This document shows, piece by piece, positions 1-8,413 of a stretch of DNA of 64,000 bases. This stretch comes from Pseudomonadota bacterium (lineage in GTDB: Bacteria; Pseudomonadota; Alphaproteobacteria; Rhizobiales; Pleomorphomonadaceae): contig JAEZHI010000015.1 in the NCBI GenBank assembly GCA_023436885.1, positions 1 to 64,000 of the forward strand, written 5' to 3'. A program made the translations under genes and the position numbers. The notes under the pieces were generated by a model. That model saw only the letters and a program-made list of their open reading frames with translations, had not been told where the DNA came from and made no database searches. Within the stretch, counting starts at the first letter, position 1. Each line of letters starts with the position of its first letter.

Positions 1-481
1 TCGGGCGGCAGTTGGGATCGAACGACAACGTCGTCTTGCCTTTGGCGGCCTTGAACAGGGCGAGGTATTCCGACGCAACCGGCTCGTTGATCAGCGTCGT
101 CGATCCCACGTGCAGGGCTTCGATCGCGGGGAAGGGAATGCTGTCGGGCCGATGTGTCCACAGGCGCGCCGCCGTCGTCTCATCATAGAAAGCATAGTGC
201 GGTTCGTTGTTGACGAAACGGACGAAGGCCAGCGTGGTCTCGTCGTTGGAGCGGCGCACATAGCGAAGCGAGACACCGGACGCGGTCAAATGATCGGCGA
301 TCATGGCGCCGAACATGTCGTTGGAAATACCGCCGACAAACCCGGTGAGCGCGCCCAGCCTCGACATGGCGACGGCAATGTTGAGGCACGAGCCACCGAC
401 AGCCGGCACATAGGCGCCCCGGCCATCGGCAGATTTTACGGGCACGAAATCGATCAGCGCATCGCCGCAGGCCAGTAACAT
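1..481 (-). CDS. PfkB-family carbohydrate kinase, probably fructokinase (partial)
   Basis: The first 160 residues of a PfkB-superfamily sugar kinase are present; the C-terminal half, including the catalytic-Asp region, lies beyond position 1. The protein opens MLLACGDALIDFVP, and residues about 28-42 (VGGSCLNIAVAMSRLG) match the first PfkB signature. This family phosphorylates sugars such as fructose, ribose or 2-keto-3-deoxygluconate with ATP in the cytoplasm. I favour fructokinase from the N-terminal pattern, but the substrate cannot be fixed from half a protein. The start is the ATG at 479-481, with a G-rich stretch just upstream as the ribosome site. It lies 116 bp downstream of dadA on the same strand; co-transcription is possible but not shown. 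Confidence 0.8.
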   Translation of the reverse strand, partial: MLLACGDALIDFVPVKSADGRGAYVPAVGGSCLNIAVAMSRLGALTGFVGGISNDMFGAMIADHLTASGVSLRYVRRSNDETTLAFVRFVNNEPHYAFYDETTAARLWTHRPDSIPFPAIEALHVGSTTLINEPVASEYLALFKAAKGKTTLSFDPNCRP

Positions 482-597
482 ATGATTCCCCCGGGTTGCT
501 GGGCACTCCTCTCCCAGTGCTAGCCAATCGGGAAGACGGCTTCAATCTCTCCGATTGGCATGGGGAATACTTCTGATTGGCTCAAGCGCTCTGCCGA

Positions 598-1845
598 TCA
601 ATAGCGATCAAGTGACAGATCGCCCATTTCAATGTCGGGTTTGCGGCCGGAAATCAGGTCGGAAAGAGCCCGTGCCGAACCGCATGCCATCGTCCAACCG
701 AGCGTGCCATGGCCCGTATTGAGCGACAGGTTCCGATAGCGGGTCGGGCCGATGATCGGCGTTCCGTCCGGCGTCATCGGTCGCAACCCAGACCAATAGT
801 CGGCAGCCTTGAGGTCTCCGCACGGGAACAGGCTACCTGCAACATATTCGAGCGTTTCGCGCCGCTTGGGCGGTAAGTCCGTGCTGTAGCCACCGATCTC
901 GGCCATTCCGCCAACCCGCAGGCGGCTGCCGAGCCGGGTCAGAGCCACCTTGTAGGTTTCGTCGAGCACGGTAGAGACCGGTGCGCGTGCTTCATTCGTA
1001 ATGTCGGCAGTCAGCGAGTAACCCTTCACCGGATAGACGGGCAGCCGAAGCCCGATCGAGCGGCCCAGAATAGGCGACCAGGAACCGAGGGCCATGACGT
1101 AATGATCGGCACTAATAGGGCCTTGCGAGGAGGAGACTGCAGTCACTGCGCCACCACTCGTCTCGATTCGGTCAATGGACAGGCCATAGCGGAAACGAAC
1201 CCCGAGCTCTTCTGCAATCTTCGCCAGTGCATTGGTGAACAGGAAACAGTCGCCCGTCTCGTCGAGCGGCAGGCGCAGCGCCCCGACGAAGCTATTCTTG
1301 ACCTCACCCAACGCCGGTTCAGCCCGGGCGACTCCGTCGCGATCGAGCAGCTCGAATGGTACACCGTCAGCCGACAGCACTTCGGTGTCGCGGCCCGCAT
1401 GATCGAGCTGTTTCTGCGTGCGGAACAACTGCACGGTGCCCTGAGACCGATGGTCGTAGGCGATGCCGGTTTCTTGCCTGAGCGCAATCAGACATTCGCG
1501 CGAATAGCCGGCGATCCGCAGCATGCGGCCCTTATTGCGGGTGTAGGCACTTTCGGTGCAGTTCAGCAGAAGCGATAGCATCCACGGCAGCACGTGTGGA
1601 TCGAGCGTCGGCCGCAGGATGAGCGGTGCATGCTGCATGAAAAGCCACTTGATGGCCTTGATCGGAATACCCGGGGCGGCCCATGGCGTCGAATAACCGG
1701 GCGAGATCTCGCCGGCATTGGCAAAACTTGTCTCAAGCGCAGGGCCTGGCTGACGATCGTAGACGGTAACTTCGTGGCCGGCTTTGGCAAGATAGTAGGC
1801 GGTGGTTGTACCGACGACACCGGCGCCGAGAACGGCGATTTTCAT
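598..1845 (-). CDS. dadA: D-amino-acid dehydrogenase, small-subunit type (DadA)
   Basis: This 415-residue FAD-dependent enzyme oxidatively deaminates D-amino acids to 2-oxo acids and passes electrons to the respiratory chain at the inner membrane face. The N-terminus MKIAVLGAGVVGTTTAYYLA is a Rossmann dinucleotide-binding motif (GxGxxG), followed by a DAO-fold body and a C-terminal GHGTLGWTMACGSA segment typical of DadA. Length matches the family (about 415-435). I chose the ATG at 1843-1845 because it is preceded by an AGGGA ribosome site and begins directly at the Rossmann strand; an upstream in-frame start would add ten unrelated residues. No alanine racemase neighbour, the usual DadA partner, is present, so use in alanine catabolism or peptidoglycan D-alanine turnover is inferred from family. 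Confidence 0.92.
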   Translation of the reverse strand: MKIAVLGAGVVGTTTAYYLAKAGHEVTVYDRQPGPALETSFANAGEISPGYSTPWAAPGIPIKAIKWLFMQHAPLILRPTLDPHVLPWMLSLLLNCTESAYTRNKGRMLRIAGYSRECLIALRQETGIAYDHRSQGTVQLFRTQKQLDHAGRDTEVLSADGVPFELLDRDGVARAEPALGEVKNSFVGALRLPLDETGDCFLFTNALAKIAEELGVRFRYGLSIDRIETSGGAVTAVSSSQGPISADHYVMALGSWSPILGRSIGLRLPVYPVKGYSLTADITNEARAPVSTVLDETYKVALTRLGSRLRVGGMAEIGGYSTDLPPKRRETLEYVAGSLFPCGDLKAADYWSGLRPMTPDGTPIIGPTRYRNLSLNTGHGTLGWTMACGSARALSDLISGRKPDIEMGDLSLDRY

Positions 1846-2099
1846 GTGAACTGTCCCTGCTTCACAACTAAACACGACTGGTGACCTGCGACCCCGCCGT
1901 CTTGCGCGGCATTATGGCGTCGCGGGAATTCCATCTCCGCAGAAGTCCGAACTCTAGGAAGAGAGACGTAGCCGGTCCACATGAAAAAGACCGCGGCTGG
2001 CGCTTGGGAGGGTTGCAGGATTCCGAGGTCCCGCTCCAAGCACCCTCTCGTTCCCTTCCGTTCGCTTCAATCGGGCGGTTGCCTGTGCTATCGAGGGGT

Positions 2100-2693
2100 A
2101 TGAATCGAATTCTTAACCTTCTGCGCCTGTCCGGCGTGCTGATGTCGGCGGCCCTCGCGGGCTGCTCCATTTTCGGCTCCGATTCGGACTTTGCTCCGGC
2201 ACCGCCGCCACGCGCGACGACATTGCGCATTACGGCTGCCGGCGTTCCGGGGCTGCCGCCGAACACGGCCTTCTCGAAAAAGGCAATAGAAGCGCTGGAG
2301 CCCGGCTACGTCGTGTCGCCGGTCACTATGGCGACTGAGCAGAGCGAGAGCATTGCAGCATTGGCTTTGTTCAAAGACGGCCTGCAGGTCCTGCAGGTAC
2401 TGCCCGGTACGGGAGGAAGAGTCGGCGCAGTGCACGGGGTTTCCGAGAGTCTTCTTGGCCCGAATGGCGAACGCATCGGCATGACTTTCCGAGAAACGCA
2501 TATGGATCGCGCGTCATGCCGCGAGGGACAGGGCAATTGGCTGGCCATGCCGATCTGCACGGCCCGCGGCGCCCCCAATATCACCTTCGTCTTCGCGATC
2601 CCCGGTTACATCTCCGCTGGCGGTTTGCCGGACGACACTACGCTGTCAGGCGCTACACTGCAGCGCATCATCTGGACGCCGCCTGTCGGGTGA
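2100..2693 (+). CDS. DUF1131-like outer-membrane lipoprotein
   Basis: A 197-residue predicted lipoprotein. The N-terminus has a hydrophobic signal ending in a lipobox (LAGC, Cys about residue 22), so it should be lipidated at the envelope. The mature part resembles the DUF1131 family, whose E. coli member YfeY is a sigmaE-regulated lipoprotein: an N-terminal TLRITAAG strand, a central GPNGERIGMTF segment, a Cys pair and a C-terminal IIWTPP. That assignment is from pattern memory and is moderate. The ATG at 2100 is chosen because it starts the signal peptide; the open frame continues upstream without a signal. A GAGGGG sits very close to the ATG, so translation may be weak. Function unknown. 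It converges with the C13 peptidase, 36 bp away. Confidence 0.7.
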   Translation: MNRILNLLRLSGVLMSAALAGCSIFGSDSDFAPAPPPRATTLRITAAGVPGLPPNTAFSKKAIEALEPGYVVSPVTMATEQSESIAALALFKDGLQVLQVLPGTGGRVGAVHGVSESLLGPNGERIGMTFRETHMDRASCREGQGNWLAMPICTARGAPNITFVFAIPGYISAGGLPDDTTLSGATLQRIIWTPPVG

Positions 2694-2729
2694 CGTTCGG
2701 TCACGAAGCTATTTCCGCGGCCATTGGTG

Positions 2730-4223
2730 TTAGTTGCTGATGTCGGCCGCCCCGGTGGCCTTTTCTTGATTGGCGGCCTCAGGAGCTGGAGCAAACGGCT
2801 TCAGATCGGCCGGATTGCCCAATAGCTCTGGAAACTGAGCGGCAATGGCGCTGCCAACATGTGCCTGAGGGTTGGAATGGGTTTGGGATTTGGTTTCCCA
2901 GTCCCACACCAGTTCTCGTGCCCTGACGAATGCGCCTATCAAGTTGCGTTTTTCAAGAAGACCATGCTGGAAAAAGGCGCTGCCAAAATAAGTCCAGTCG
3001 TTGGTGTCGTTGCAGCCGAACGAGACATTCTCAGCTGAGGAAGCCGTAAACACGGCAGACCGCTCGTCAGAAAATAGCGGAACGAATACGCCTGAGTGGC
3101 AGGCCGAAACGATGATGATGCGATTCTTGATGCCGGCTCGATCAAGAGCGAATCTCAGGTCGAGTGGTCGAATTGTGCTTTGATGTGCGTGAGGCCCGCT
3201 CAAGGATACGCCGGTCGTGCCGCCATGCGACGTGATGAACAACACTAATGCATCACGCTCTGAATTCATCCGGGCACCGATCGTGTCGATCGACCGGGCC
3301 AGTGTCTGAAGCGTTGCCACAGGCGTGTTGATTGAGTTCTCGTCATTGACCAGCCGAATGGCATGCGGGCCGATCTGAAACAGCTTGTCCATGATGGCAG
3401 CCGCCGAGCGGCTTTCACGGTCGAACACTCCTTGCGACATGCCGCCGACGGAGATCGAAAATACGGTCGGCTTGCTCGGGTCTGTCGGCGCGATCTTGTC
3501 AAGACTGTTGCTGACGACCGACGCTTGCTCCCATTCCGAGCGATACCAGGTTTCCTCCGCTGCCTGAGCGATCGCCGGATCTACGTCGGGGGGCGCCCCT
3601 TCATTGTCCGCAGACAGCCAATCGTCGAGCCGCGTCCAGACGGTCCGCGGGGCTGCGGTGGCAAATACGTCGGAATAGAAAGCCGGCTCGAACCTGATAA
3701 CGAACGGCGAGGCAAGATCGAGCGCAAGAAAGCCAAATGTTGCGAGTATAGGGCGCCGCCAGTGGAAGGGATCATAAGACCGCAAGACAATGATTGGGAC
3801 AGCCAGTCCCCAGATCATCGAAATAAGCGGTATTGAAATTAAGATGGGCCAGTAGACCGCTGTGCTCGAGTGCCCGGTCCATGTAAGAGTCCCTAAAGAA
3901 ACAAGCAAAGCTATGTTGGCGACAAAATGCACGATACCGAATGACCATGACGAAACTGCCATCATTGAAAGATAGTGCGGCCCTACGAAAAATAATAAGG
4001 CGACGATAAAATAGAGACCGTGAGACGCAACGAGCGCTGTGAGCCCGTACTCATCAAAGCTCCAGTTTCCTTGCGCTATCACCCACTGACCGAAAAGGTT
4101 CGTCAGGATCAGTGCGAAAAAGCCGAGCGCGACCGCGGATGGACTGGCCGGAACGTCATACGGATCAAATCGACGGAACGAAAGACAGCGCAGAATCGCT
4201 TGGAAAATCGCCATTTCAACCAT
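2730..4223 (-). CDS. Membrane-anchored C13 (legumain/caspase-like) cysteine peptidase
   Basis: About 497 residues. The N-terminal third (roughly 25-180) holds four or five hydrophobic segments, consistent with an inner-membrane anchor. The C-terminal domain (about 250-480) is a clan CD peptidase of the C13 type: the strand VFSISVGGMSQGVF, a catalytic His about residue 333 in LFITSHGGTTG, and a catalytic Cys about residue 375 in IIIVSACHSGVF. Clan CD enzymes cleave after a specific P1 residue; the target here is unknown. The start is uncertain: ATG codons at 4223 and 4214 both precede a sequence that looks like family N-termini, and a TTG at 4274 would extend it by 17 residues. The 5' half is richer in A+T than neighbouring genes, hinting at a different history. 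It is transcribed away from the xylA terminator, so probably has its own promoter within about 100 bp. Confidence 0.8.
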   Translation of the reverse strand: MVEMAIFQAILRCLSFRRFDPYDVPASPSAVALGFFALILTNLFGQWVIAQGNWSFDEYGLTALVASHGLYFIVALLFFVGPHYLSMMAVSSWSFGIVHFVANIALLVSLGTLTWTGHSSTAVYWPILISIPLISMIWGLAVPIIVLRSYDPFHWRRPILATFGFLALDLASPFVIRFEPAFYSDVFATAAPRTVWTRLDDWLSADNEGAPPDVDPAIAQAAEETWYRSEWEQASVVSNSLDKIAPTDPSKPTVFSISVGGMSQGVFDRESRSAAAIMDKLFQIGPHAIRLVNDENSINTPVATLQTLARSIDTIGARMNSERDALVLFITSHGGTTGVSLSGPHAHQSTIRPLDLRFALDRAGIKNRIIIVSACHSGVFVPLFSDERSAVFTASSAENVSFGCNDTNDWTYFGSAFFQHGLLEKRNLIGAFVRARELVWDWETKSQTHSNPQAHVGSAIAAQFPELLGNPADLKPFAPAPEAANQEKATGAADISN

Positions 4224-4325
4224 TCCAATATCAAAAGCTGAAATGAAATAGGCGAGTCCCGTAAAAATATGCAACCATTGGTAATTATTATGGTAAAATA
4301 CGCGCTCTCATGTGGGCTTGTAAAA

Positions 4326-4349
4326 CGGCCGGGCTGCTAAGCCCGGCCG
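4326..4349 (-). terminator. Rho-independent terminator after xylA
   Basis: Perfect 10-bp stem (4326-4335 with 4340-4349) and a 4-nt loop. On the minus strand it is followed by TTTT, 24 bp past the xylA stop. It separates the xyl operon from the downstream peptidase gene. Confidence 0.85.
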
Positions 4350-4373
4350 CCCTCTTTTCCACGCTAAGGTCGA

Positions 4374-5690
4374 TCAGCAGAACTGGTTGACGATGGCCTC
4401 GAGCTGTTCCTGCTTGCCGCTCTTCGGTTCCGGATTGATGTTGTTCTTGGCAACGTAATCCGCCAGGTCTTCAAGCGAACGCTTGCCGGCGAGAATGGCC
4501 TGGCCCTCGGCACCCTTCCAGCCCGCGTAGCGCGCTTCGAGGTTCTTGGCGAGACGGCCGTCCTCAATGATGGCGGCGGCGTTGAGCAACGCCTTGGCGG
4601 CAGCGTCCATCGACGCGGCATGGGCGATGACCAGATCTTCGGGATCGAGCGACTGACGGCGAACCTTGGCATCGAAGTTGAGACCGCCGGTGGTGAAGCC
4701 GCCCGCCTTGATGATCTCCAGCATGGCCAGTGTCAGCTCGGGCACGTTCATGCCGAACTGGTCCGTATCCCAGCCGAGACGGTCGTCGCCACGGTTGAGG
4801 TCAACTGAACCGAAGATGCCGAGAGCAGCGGCCAGCGCCAGCTCGTGCTCGAAGCTATGGCCGGCCAGGATGGCGTGATTCTGCTCGATGTTGACCTTCA
4901 CTTCCTTCTCAAGGCCGTAGGCCTTCAGGAAGGAATACACCGTGGCGACGTCGAAGTCGTACTGGTGCTTGGTCGGCTCCTTCGGCTTCGGCTCGATCAG
5001 GATGGCGCCCTTGAAACCGATCTTGTGCTTGTAGTCGACGACCATGGTCAGGAAGCGGCCGAGCTGGTCCTGCTCCTGCTTGAGATCGGTGTTGAGCAGC
5101 GTTTCATAGCCTTCACGGCCGCCCCACAGCACGTAGTTCTGGCCGCCGAGTTCCTTGGTGATGTCGAAGACATTCTTCACCTGCGCTGCCGAGTAGGCGA
5201 ACACATCCGGATCCGGGTTGGAGGCGGCGCCGGCCATGAAGCGACGGTTGGAGAACAGGTTGGCCGTACCCCACAGCAGCTTGACTCCCGTCTCTTCCTG
5301 CTTGCGAGCGAAGATGTCGGCGATGGCGCGAACATTCTTGTTGGACTCGGCGAGCGTCTTGCCTTCCGGCGCCACGTCGCGGTCGTGGAAGCAGTAGAAG
5401 GGCACACCCAACAACTGGAACAGGTCGAACGCGACGTCGGCCTTCACCTTGGCGAGCTCCAGCTCATCCGAACCGTTGAACCACGGGCGCAGGAAGGTGC
5501 CATTGCCGAACGGGTCGCCGCCACCCCAGGCAAAGGAATGCCAGTATGCGACGGCAAAGCGCAGATGGTCCTCCATGCGCTTGCCAAGAACGACCTGGTC
5601 CTTGTTGTAGTAGCGGAAGGCGAGCAGGTTGCGGCTTTCGGGACCTTCATATTTGACGGGCTTGATATTGCCCCAGAACGGATGCGTCAT
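4374..5690 (-). CDS. xylA: Xylose isomerase
   Basis: Converts D-xylose to D-xylulose in the cytoplasm, the first step of the isomerase pathway. The 438-residue length and sequence are those of class II xylose isomerases. Visible signatures are the catalytic His102 and Asp105 in FYCFHDRDVAPEG, VLWGGREGYETLL near residue 190, and the metal-binding Glu in ILIEPKPKEPTKHQYDFD. The ATG at 5688-5690 follows an AGAGGAAAG ribosome site. It is the last gene of a minus-strand operon (regulator, xylB, xylA), 38 bp after xylB, and is closed by a strong terminator. Xylose is expected to induce it through the linked LacI-type regulator. No xylose transporter lies in the window, so uptake must be encoded elsewhere. 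Confidence 0.98.
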   Translation of the reverse strand: MTHPFWGNIKPVKYEGPESRNLLAFRYYNKDQVVLGKRMEDHLRFAVAYWHSFAWGGGDPFGNGTFLRPWFNGSDELELAKVKADVAFDLFQLLGVPFYCFHDRDVAPEGKTLAESNKNVRAIADIFARKQEETGVKLLWGTANLFSNRRFMAGAASNPDPDVFAYSAAQVKNVFDITKELGGQNYVLWGGREGYETLLNTDLKQEQDQLGRFLTMVVDYKHKIGFKGAILIEPKPKEPTKHQYDFDVATVYSFLKAYGLEKEVKVNIEQNHAILAGHSFEHELALAAALGIFGSVDLNRGDDRLGWDTDQFGMNVPELTLAMLEIIKAGGFTTGGLNFDAKVRRQSLDPEDLVIAHAASMDAAAKALLNAAAIIEDGRLAKNLEARYAGWKGAEGQAILAGKRSLEDLADYVAKNNINPEPKSGKQEQLEAIVNQFC

Positions 5691-5728
5691 GTCTTTCCTC
5701 TCTTTTGAATTCTGCTTTGACTGAATGA

Positions 5729-7192
5729 TCAGGCCAGCGCATCGCGGACGGCCGGATAGAGCGCGCGATACTTGGCGTAGCGATCGGCATAGGCGGCAAC
5801 GAGCGATTTGTCGGGCTCGACCGTGCGGGCAACCGGTGGCGGTGTCAGCGTTTCGAAGGGATCGTCGCCAGTCGCTGCGATGCGGCCCATGCGGGCGGCA
5901 CCGAAGCCTCCACCGTAGTCGCCTTCGGCAGTGATATCGAGCGGACGATCGAGAACCGCCGCCATGATCTGCAGCCAGGCCTCAGAGCGCGAGCCGCCAC
6001 CGACGGCAAACGCGCGATTGATGTCGGTTCCGGCGTCATTGAGGACGCGCAGACAATCGCGGAAGGCGAAGGCAACGCCTTCGAGCACCGCCTGCGTCAA
6101 TTCGGCTCTGCCGGACGTGTGGCTCAGCCCGACGAAGACGCCGCGAGCGGCGGCGTCATTATGCGGTGTGCGCTCGCCTGAGAGATAGGGCAGGAAGGTG
6201 ACGGGCGACGGCTTGGCCGGCTTTGGATCGAGCCCCTTCGTCAGTTCCGGTGCCGGCGTTTCCAGAAGATGCGACAGCCACTGCAGGCTGTCGGTGGCCG
6301 ACAGGATAACGCCCATTTGGTGCCAGGTGCCTGGAACGGCGTGGCAGAAAGCATGTACGGCGCCTTCGGTGTTCGGCGAGAAGGAGGCGTTGGAAACGAA
6401 CAGCACGCCCGAGGTACCGAGCGAGGCGAAGGCGGCTCCCGGCTTGACAGCGCCCATGCCGACCGCACTCGCTGCGTTGTCGCCACCACCACCAGCCACG
6501 ACCGGCGCCTTGGCAATGTCCCAGCGGGAAACCAGTTCTGCACGCAACGCGCCCGATGACTCGGTGCCCTCGACCAGGCGTGGCATATGGTCGAGCGAGA
6601 GATCAGTTGCTGCGAGCAGCTCTTTCGACCAGGCGCGTTTGCCGACATCGAGCCACAGCGTACCCGCGGCATCCGACATGTCGGAAACATAGTCGCCGGT
6701 GAGCCAGAGCCGGACATAGTCCTTCGGCAGCAACACCTTGGCAGTCTTGGCGAAAATTTCGGGCTCGTGCTTCTTCACCCAGGCGAGCTTCGGCGCGGTG
6801 AAGCCGGGCATGGCGATATTGCCGGCGATGGCGCGCAGCTCGGGGCAGCGCGCTTCGAGCTCGCCGCACTCGGCGGCCGAGCGGACGTCGTTCCACAGGA
6901 TGGCCGGGCGGAGCGGCCTGTCGGCCTTGTCGAGAAGCGTCGCACCGTGCATCTGGCCTGAAAGACCGATGCCGGCCACCGCCGACAACTCCTTCGGGTG
7001 GCTCGCCTTGAGCTGATCGATGGCGCTCTGTGTCGCGGCAATCCAGCTATCGCCGTCCTGTTCGGACCAGCCAGCGTGCGGGCGTGACACTTCGAGCGAA
7101 GCGGAGGCGGTGGCGATGATTTTCTCGCCGTCGCCGACGAGAACGGCCTTCACCGACGATGTGCCGATGTCGAGACCGAGATAGGTAGTCAT
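5729..7192 (-). CDS. xylB: Xylulokinase
   Basis: Phosphorylates D-xylulose to D-xylulose 5-phosphate with ATP, feeding the pentose phosphate pathway. The 487-residue protein is a FGGY-family kinase: N-terminal TTYLGLDIGTSSVKAVLV phosphate-binding loop, GIGLSGQMHG near residue 75 carrying the catalytic-region sequence seen in xylulokinases, and the C-terminal FGGY signature region around AVGGGSRSEAWLQIMA. Length equals E. coli XylB (about 484). Start ATG 7190-7192. It lies 47 bp downstream of the regulator gene and 38 bp upstream of xylA on the same strand, so the three are very probably one transcript. Confidence 0.97.
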   Translation of the reverse strand: MTTYLGLDIGTSSVKAVLVGDGEKIIATASASLEVSRPHAGWSEQDGDSWIAATQSAIDQLKASHPKELSAVAGIGLSGQMHGATLLDKADRPLRPAILWNDVRSAAECGELEARCPELRAIAGNIAMPGFTAPKLAWVKKHEPEIFAKTAKVLLPKDYVRLWLTGDYVSDMSDAAGTLWLDVGKRAWSKELLAATDLSLDHMPRLVEGTESSGALRAELVSRWDIAKAPVVAGGGGDNAASAVGMGAVKPGAAFASLGTSGVLFVSNASFSPNTEGAVHAFCHAVPGTWHQMGVILSATDSLQWLSHLLETPAPELTKGLDPKPAKPSPVTFLPYLSGERTPHNDAAARGVFVGLSHTSGRAELTQAVLEGVAFAFRDCLRVLNDAGTDINRAFAVGGGSRSEAWLQIMAAVLDRPLDITAEGDYGGGFGAARMGRIAATGDDPFETLTPPPVARTVEPDKSLVAAYADRYAKYRALYPAVRDALA

Positions 7193-7239
7193 GGGCTCCT
7201 CCCAGTATGACTTGAAATCTGAATTGTTCTGGTTTCGCG

Positions 7240-8262
7240 CTACAGGAGATTGTCGCGCAGGAAGATGTCGATGCGGATCCGCTCCTGCTCGTCGATGATC
7301 TGCCAGTCAGACGTCAACGACAGCAGCACACGGGCTGCCGAACGCACTTCATGGCCCGGATCCTGGTTGATCACCGCGTCGATGGTTCCTCTCACCAGCG
7401 CTTCGCGGTTCTCCTCGATGAGTTCATGGGCGATGTAGACGATCTCGCGCACCCGGCCGCTGGCTTCGAGCGCCGAGATAACGCCAGCATTGCCGGCGCC
7501 CACATTATAGATGCCGGCAAGATCGGTATGCTGGCGCAAAAGATCCTCGACCAGCTTGTGAACGCGAGCCGGGTCGTCGCGCCCTTCGCGCAGGGCTATG
7601 ACGTGAACACCCGGAAAGTCCTGCGCAATGACCTGCTCGAAACCGAAGCGTCGTTCCGCATGGTCACGCAGCGCTAAAGAGCCAGCCACCAATGCGACCT
7701 TGCCGGTTTGGTTCGGCAGGAAGCGCCCGAGCAGAGATCCCGCGGTCCGCCCAGCGGCGGTATTGTCGATGCCGATGAAGCGATCACGGCGCGAGCTGGG
7801 GACGTCCGATACCAGCGTCACGACGGCCACGCCATCATTCTTCAAGGCGTTGATTGCCTCACGCACGGCAGGATGGTCGAGAGCCGCCACTGCGACGCCG
7901 GCGTAATTGTCTTGCCGAATTTCCCTCAAGGCATCAGCGAGTACCTCACCATCAAACACATCAACGTGGCGGATGTCGAAGTTGGCACCTTTGTAGGGCA
8001 GCCAGTCTCCAAGGCGCTGAATGGCCGTCTCAAGGGCCTCAAAGAAGGGATTATGCCCTCGGGGCAAGACAAAGGCGAAGCTACTCGTGCCCGGCTGTAC
8101 GCGACCAGCAAGGCTCGATGGCGCATACCCGAGCTGACGGATCGCGTTTTCTACCTTCTCGATGGTCACCGAACGAACGCCATCGCGACGGTTCAGAACG
8201 CGATCAACCGTCGCTACGCTGACGCCGGCTGCTTCGGCAACCGTCCGCAAGGTGATCTTCAT
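7240..8262 (-). CDS. LacI-family transcriptional regulator of the xyl operon
   Basis: A 340-residue LacI/GalR-type regulator. Residues 1-50 form the helix-turn-helix and hinge (LRTVAEAAGVSVATVDRVLN); residues about 60-330 form a periplasmic-binding-protein-like sugar-sensing domain. It is the first gene of the xyl operon and is co-directional with xylB and xylA, so it probably controls the operon and itself, most simply as a repressor released by xylose or a derivative. Note that many Gram-positive and enteric xyl operons use ROK or AraC-type XylR instead; I leave the symbol empty because the ligand is inferred only from context. The ATG at 8260-8262 is the natural start, since translation opens directly into the HTH. 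Confidence 0.9.
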   Translation of the reverse strand: MKITLRTVAEAAGVSVATVDRVLNRRDGVRSVTIEKVENAIRQLGYAPSSLAGRVQPGTSSFAFVLPRGHNPFFEALETAIQRLGDWLPYKGANFDIRHVDVFDGEVLADALREIRQDNYAGVAVAALDHPAVREAINALKNDGVAVVTLVSDVPSSRRDRFIGIDNTAAGRTAGSLLGRFLPNQTGKVALVAGSLALRDHAERRFGFEQVIAQDFPGVHVIALREGRDDPARVHKLVEDLLRQHTDLAGIYNVGAGNAGVISALEASGRVREIVYIAHELIEENREALVRGTIDAVINQDPGHEVRSAARVLLSLTSDWQIIDEQERIRIDIFLRDNLL

Positions 8263-8283
8263 TGAGGGCTCCAGCCTTCAAAA

Positions 8284-8299
8284 TGAGTTTTTTCACTCA
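8284..8299. promoter_or_regulatory. Candidate LacI-type operator upstream of the xyl regulator
   Basis: An inverted repeat reading TGAGTGAAAAAACTCA on the minus strand (5-bp arms, 6-bp spacer) lies 21 bp upstream of the regulator start. Position and symmetry suit an autoregulatory operator; arms are short, so this is tentative. Confidence 0.45.
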
Positions 8300-8413
8300 A
8301 TAAGGCTATGCAATTCCCTCGTCAATGCGCAATCAGCCGGTTCAAACACTCATGTGAACAGCGTTGGGATGGCGCGACGCCGGTAGACTGAGGACCAGCG
8401 TCGCGCTTTGATA

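Noticed and set aside
1881..2099. N-terminal extension of the DUF1131-like lipoprotein
   Set aside because: It would bury the signal peptide and lipobox behind 73 unrelated residues.
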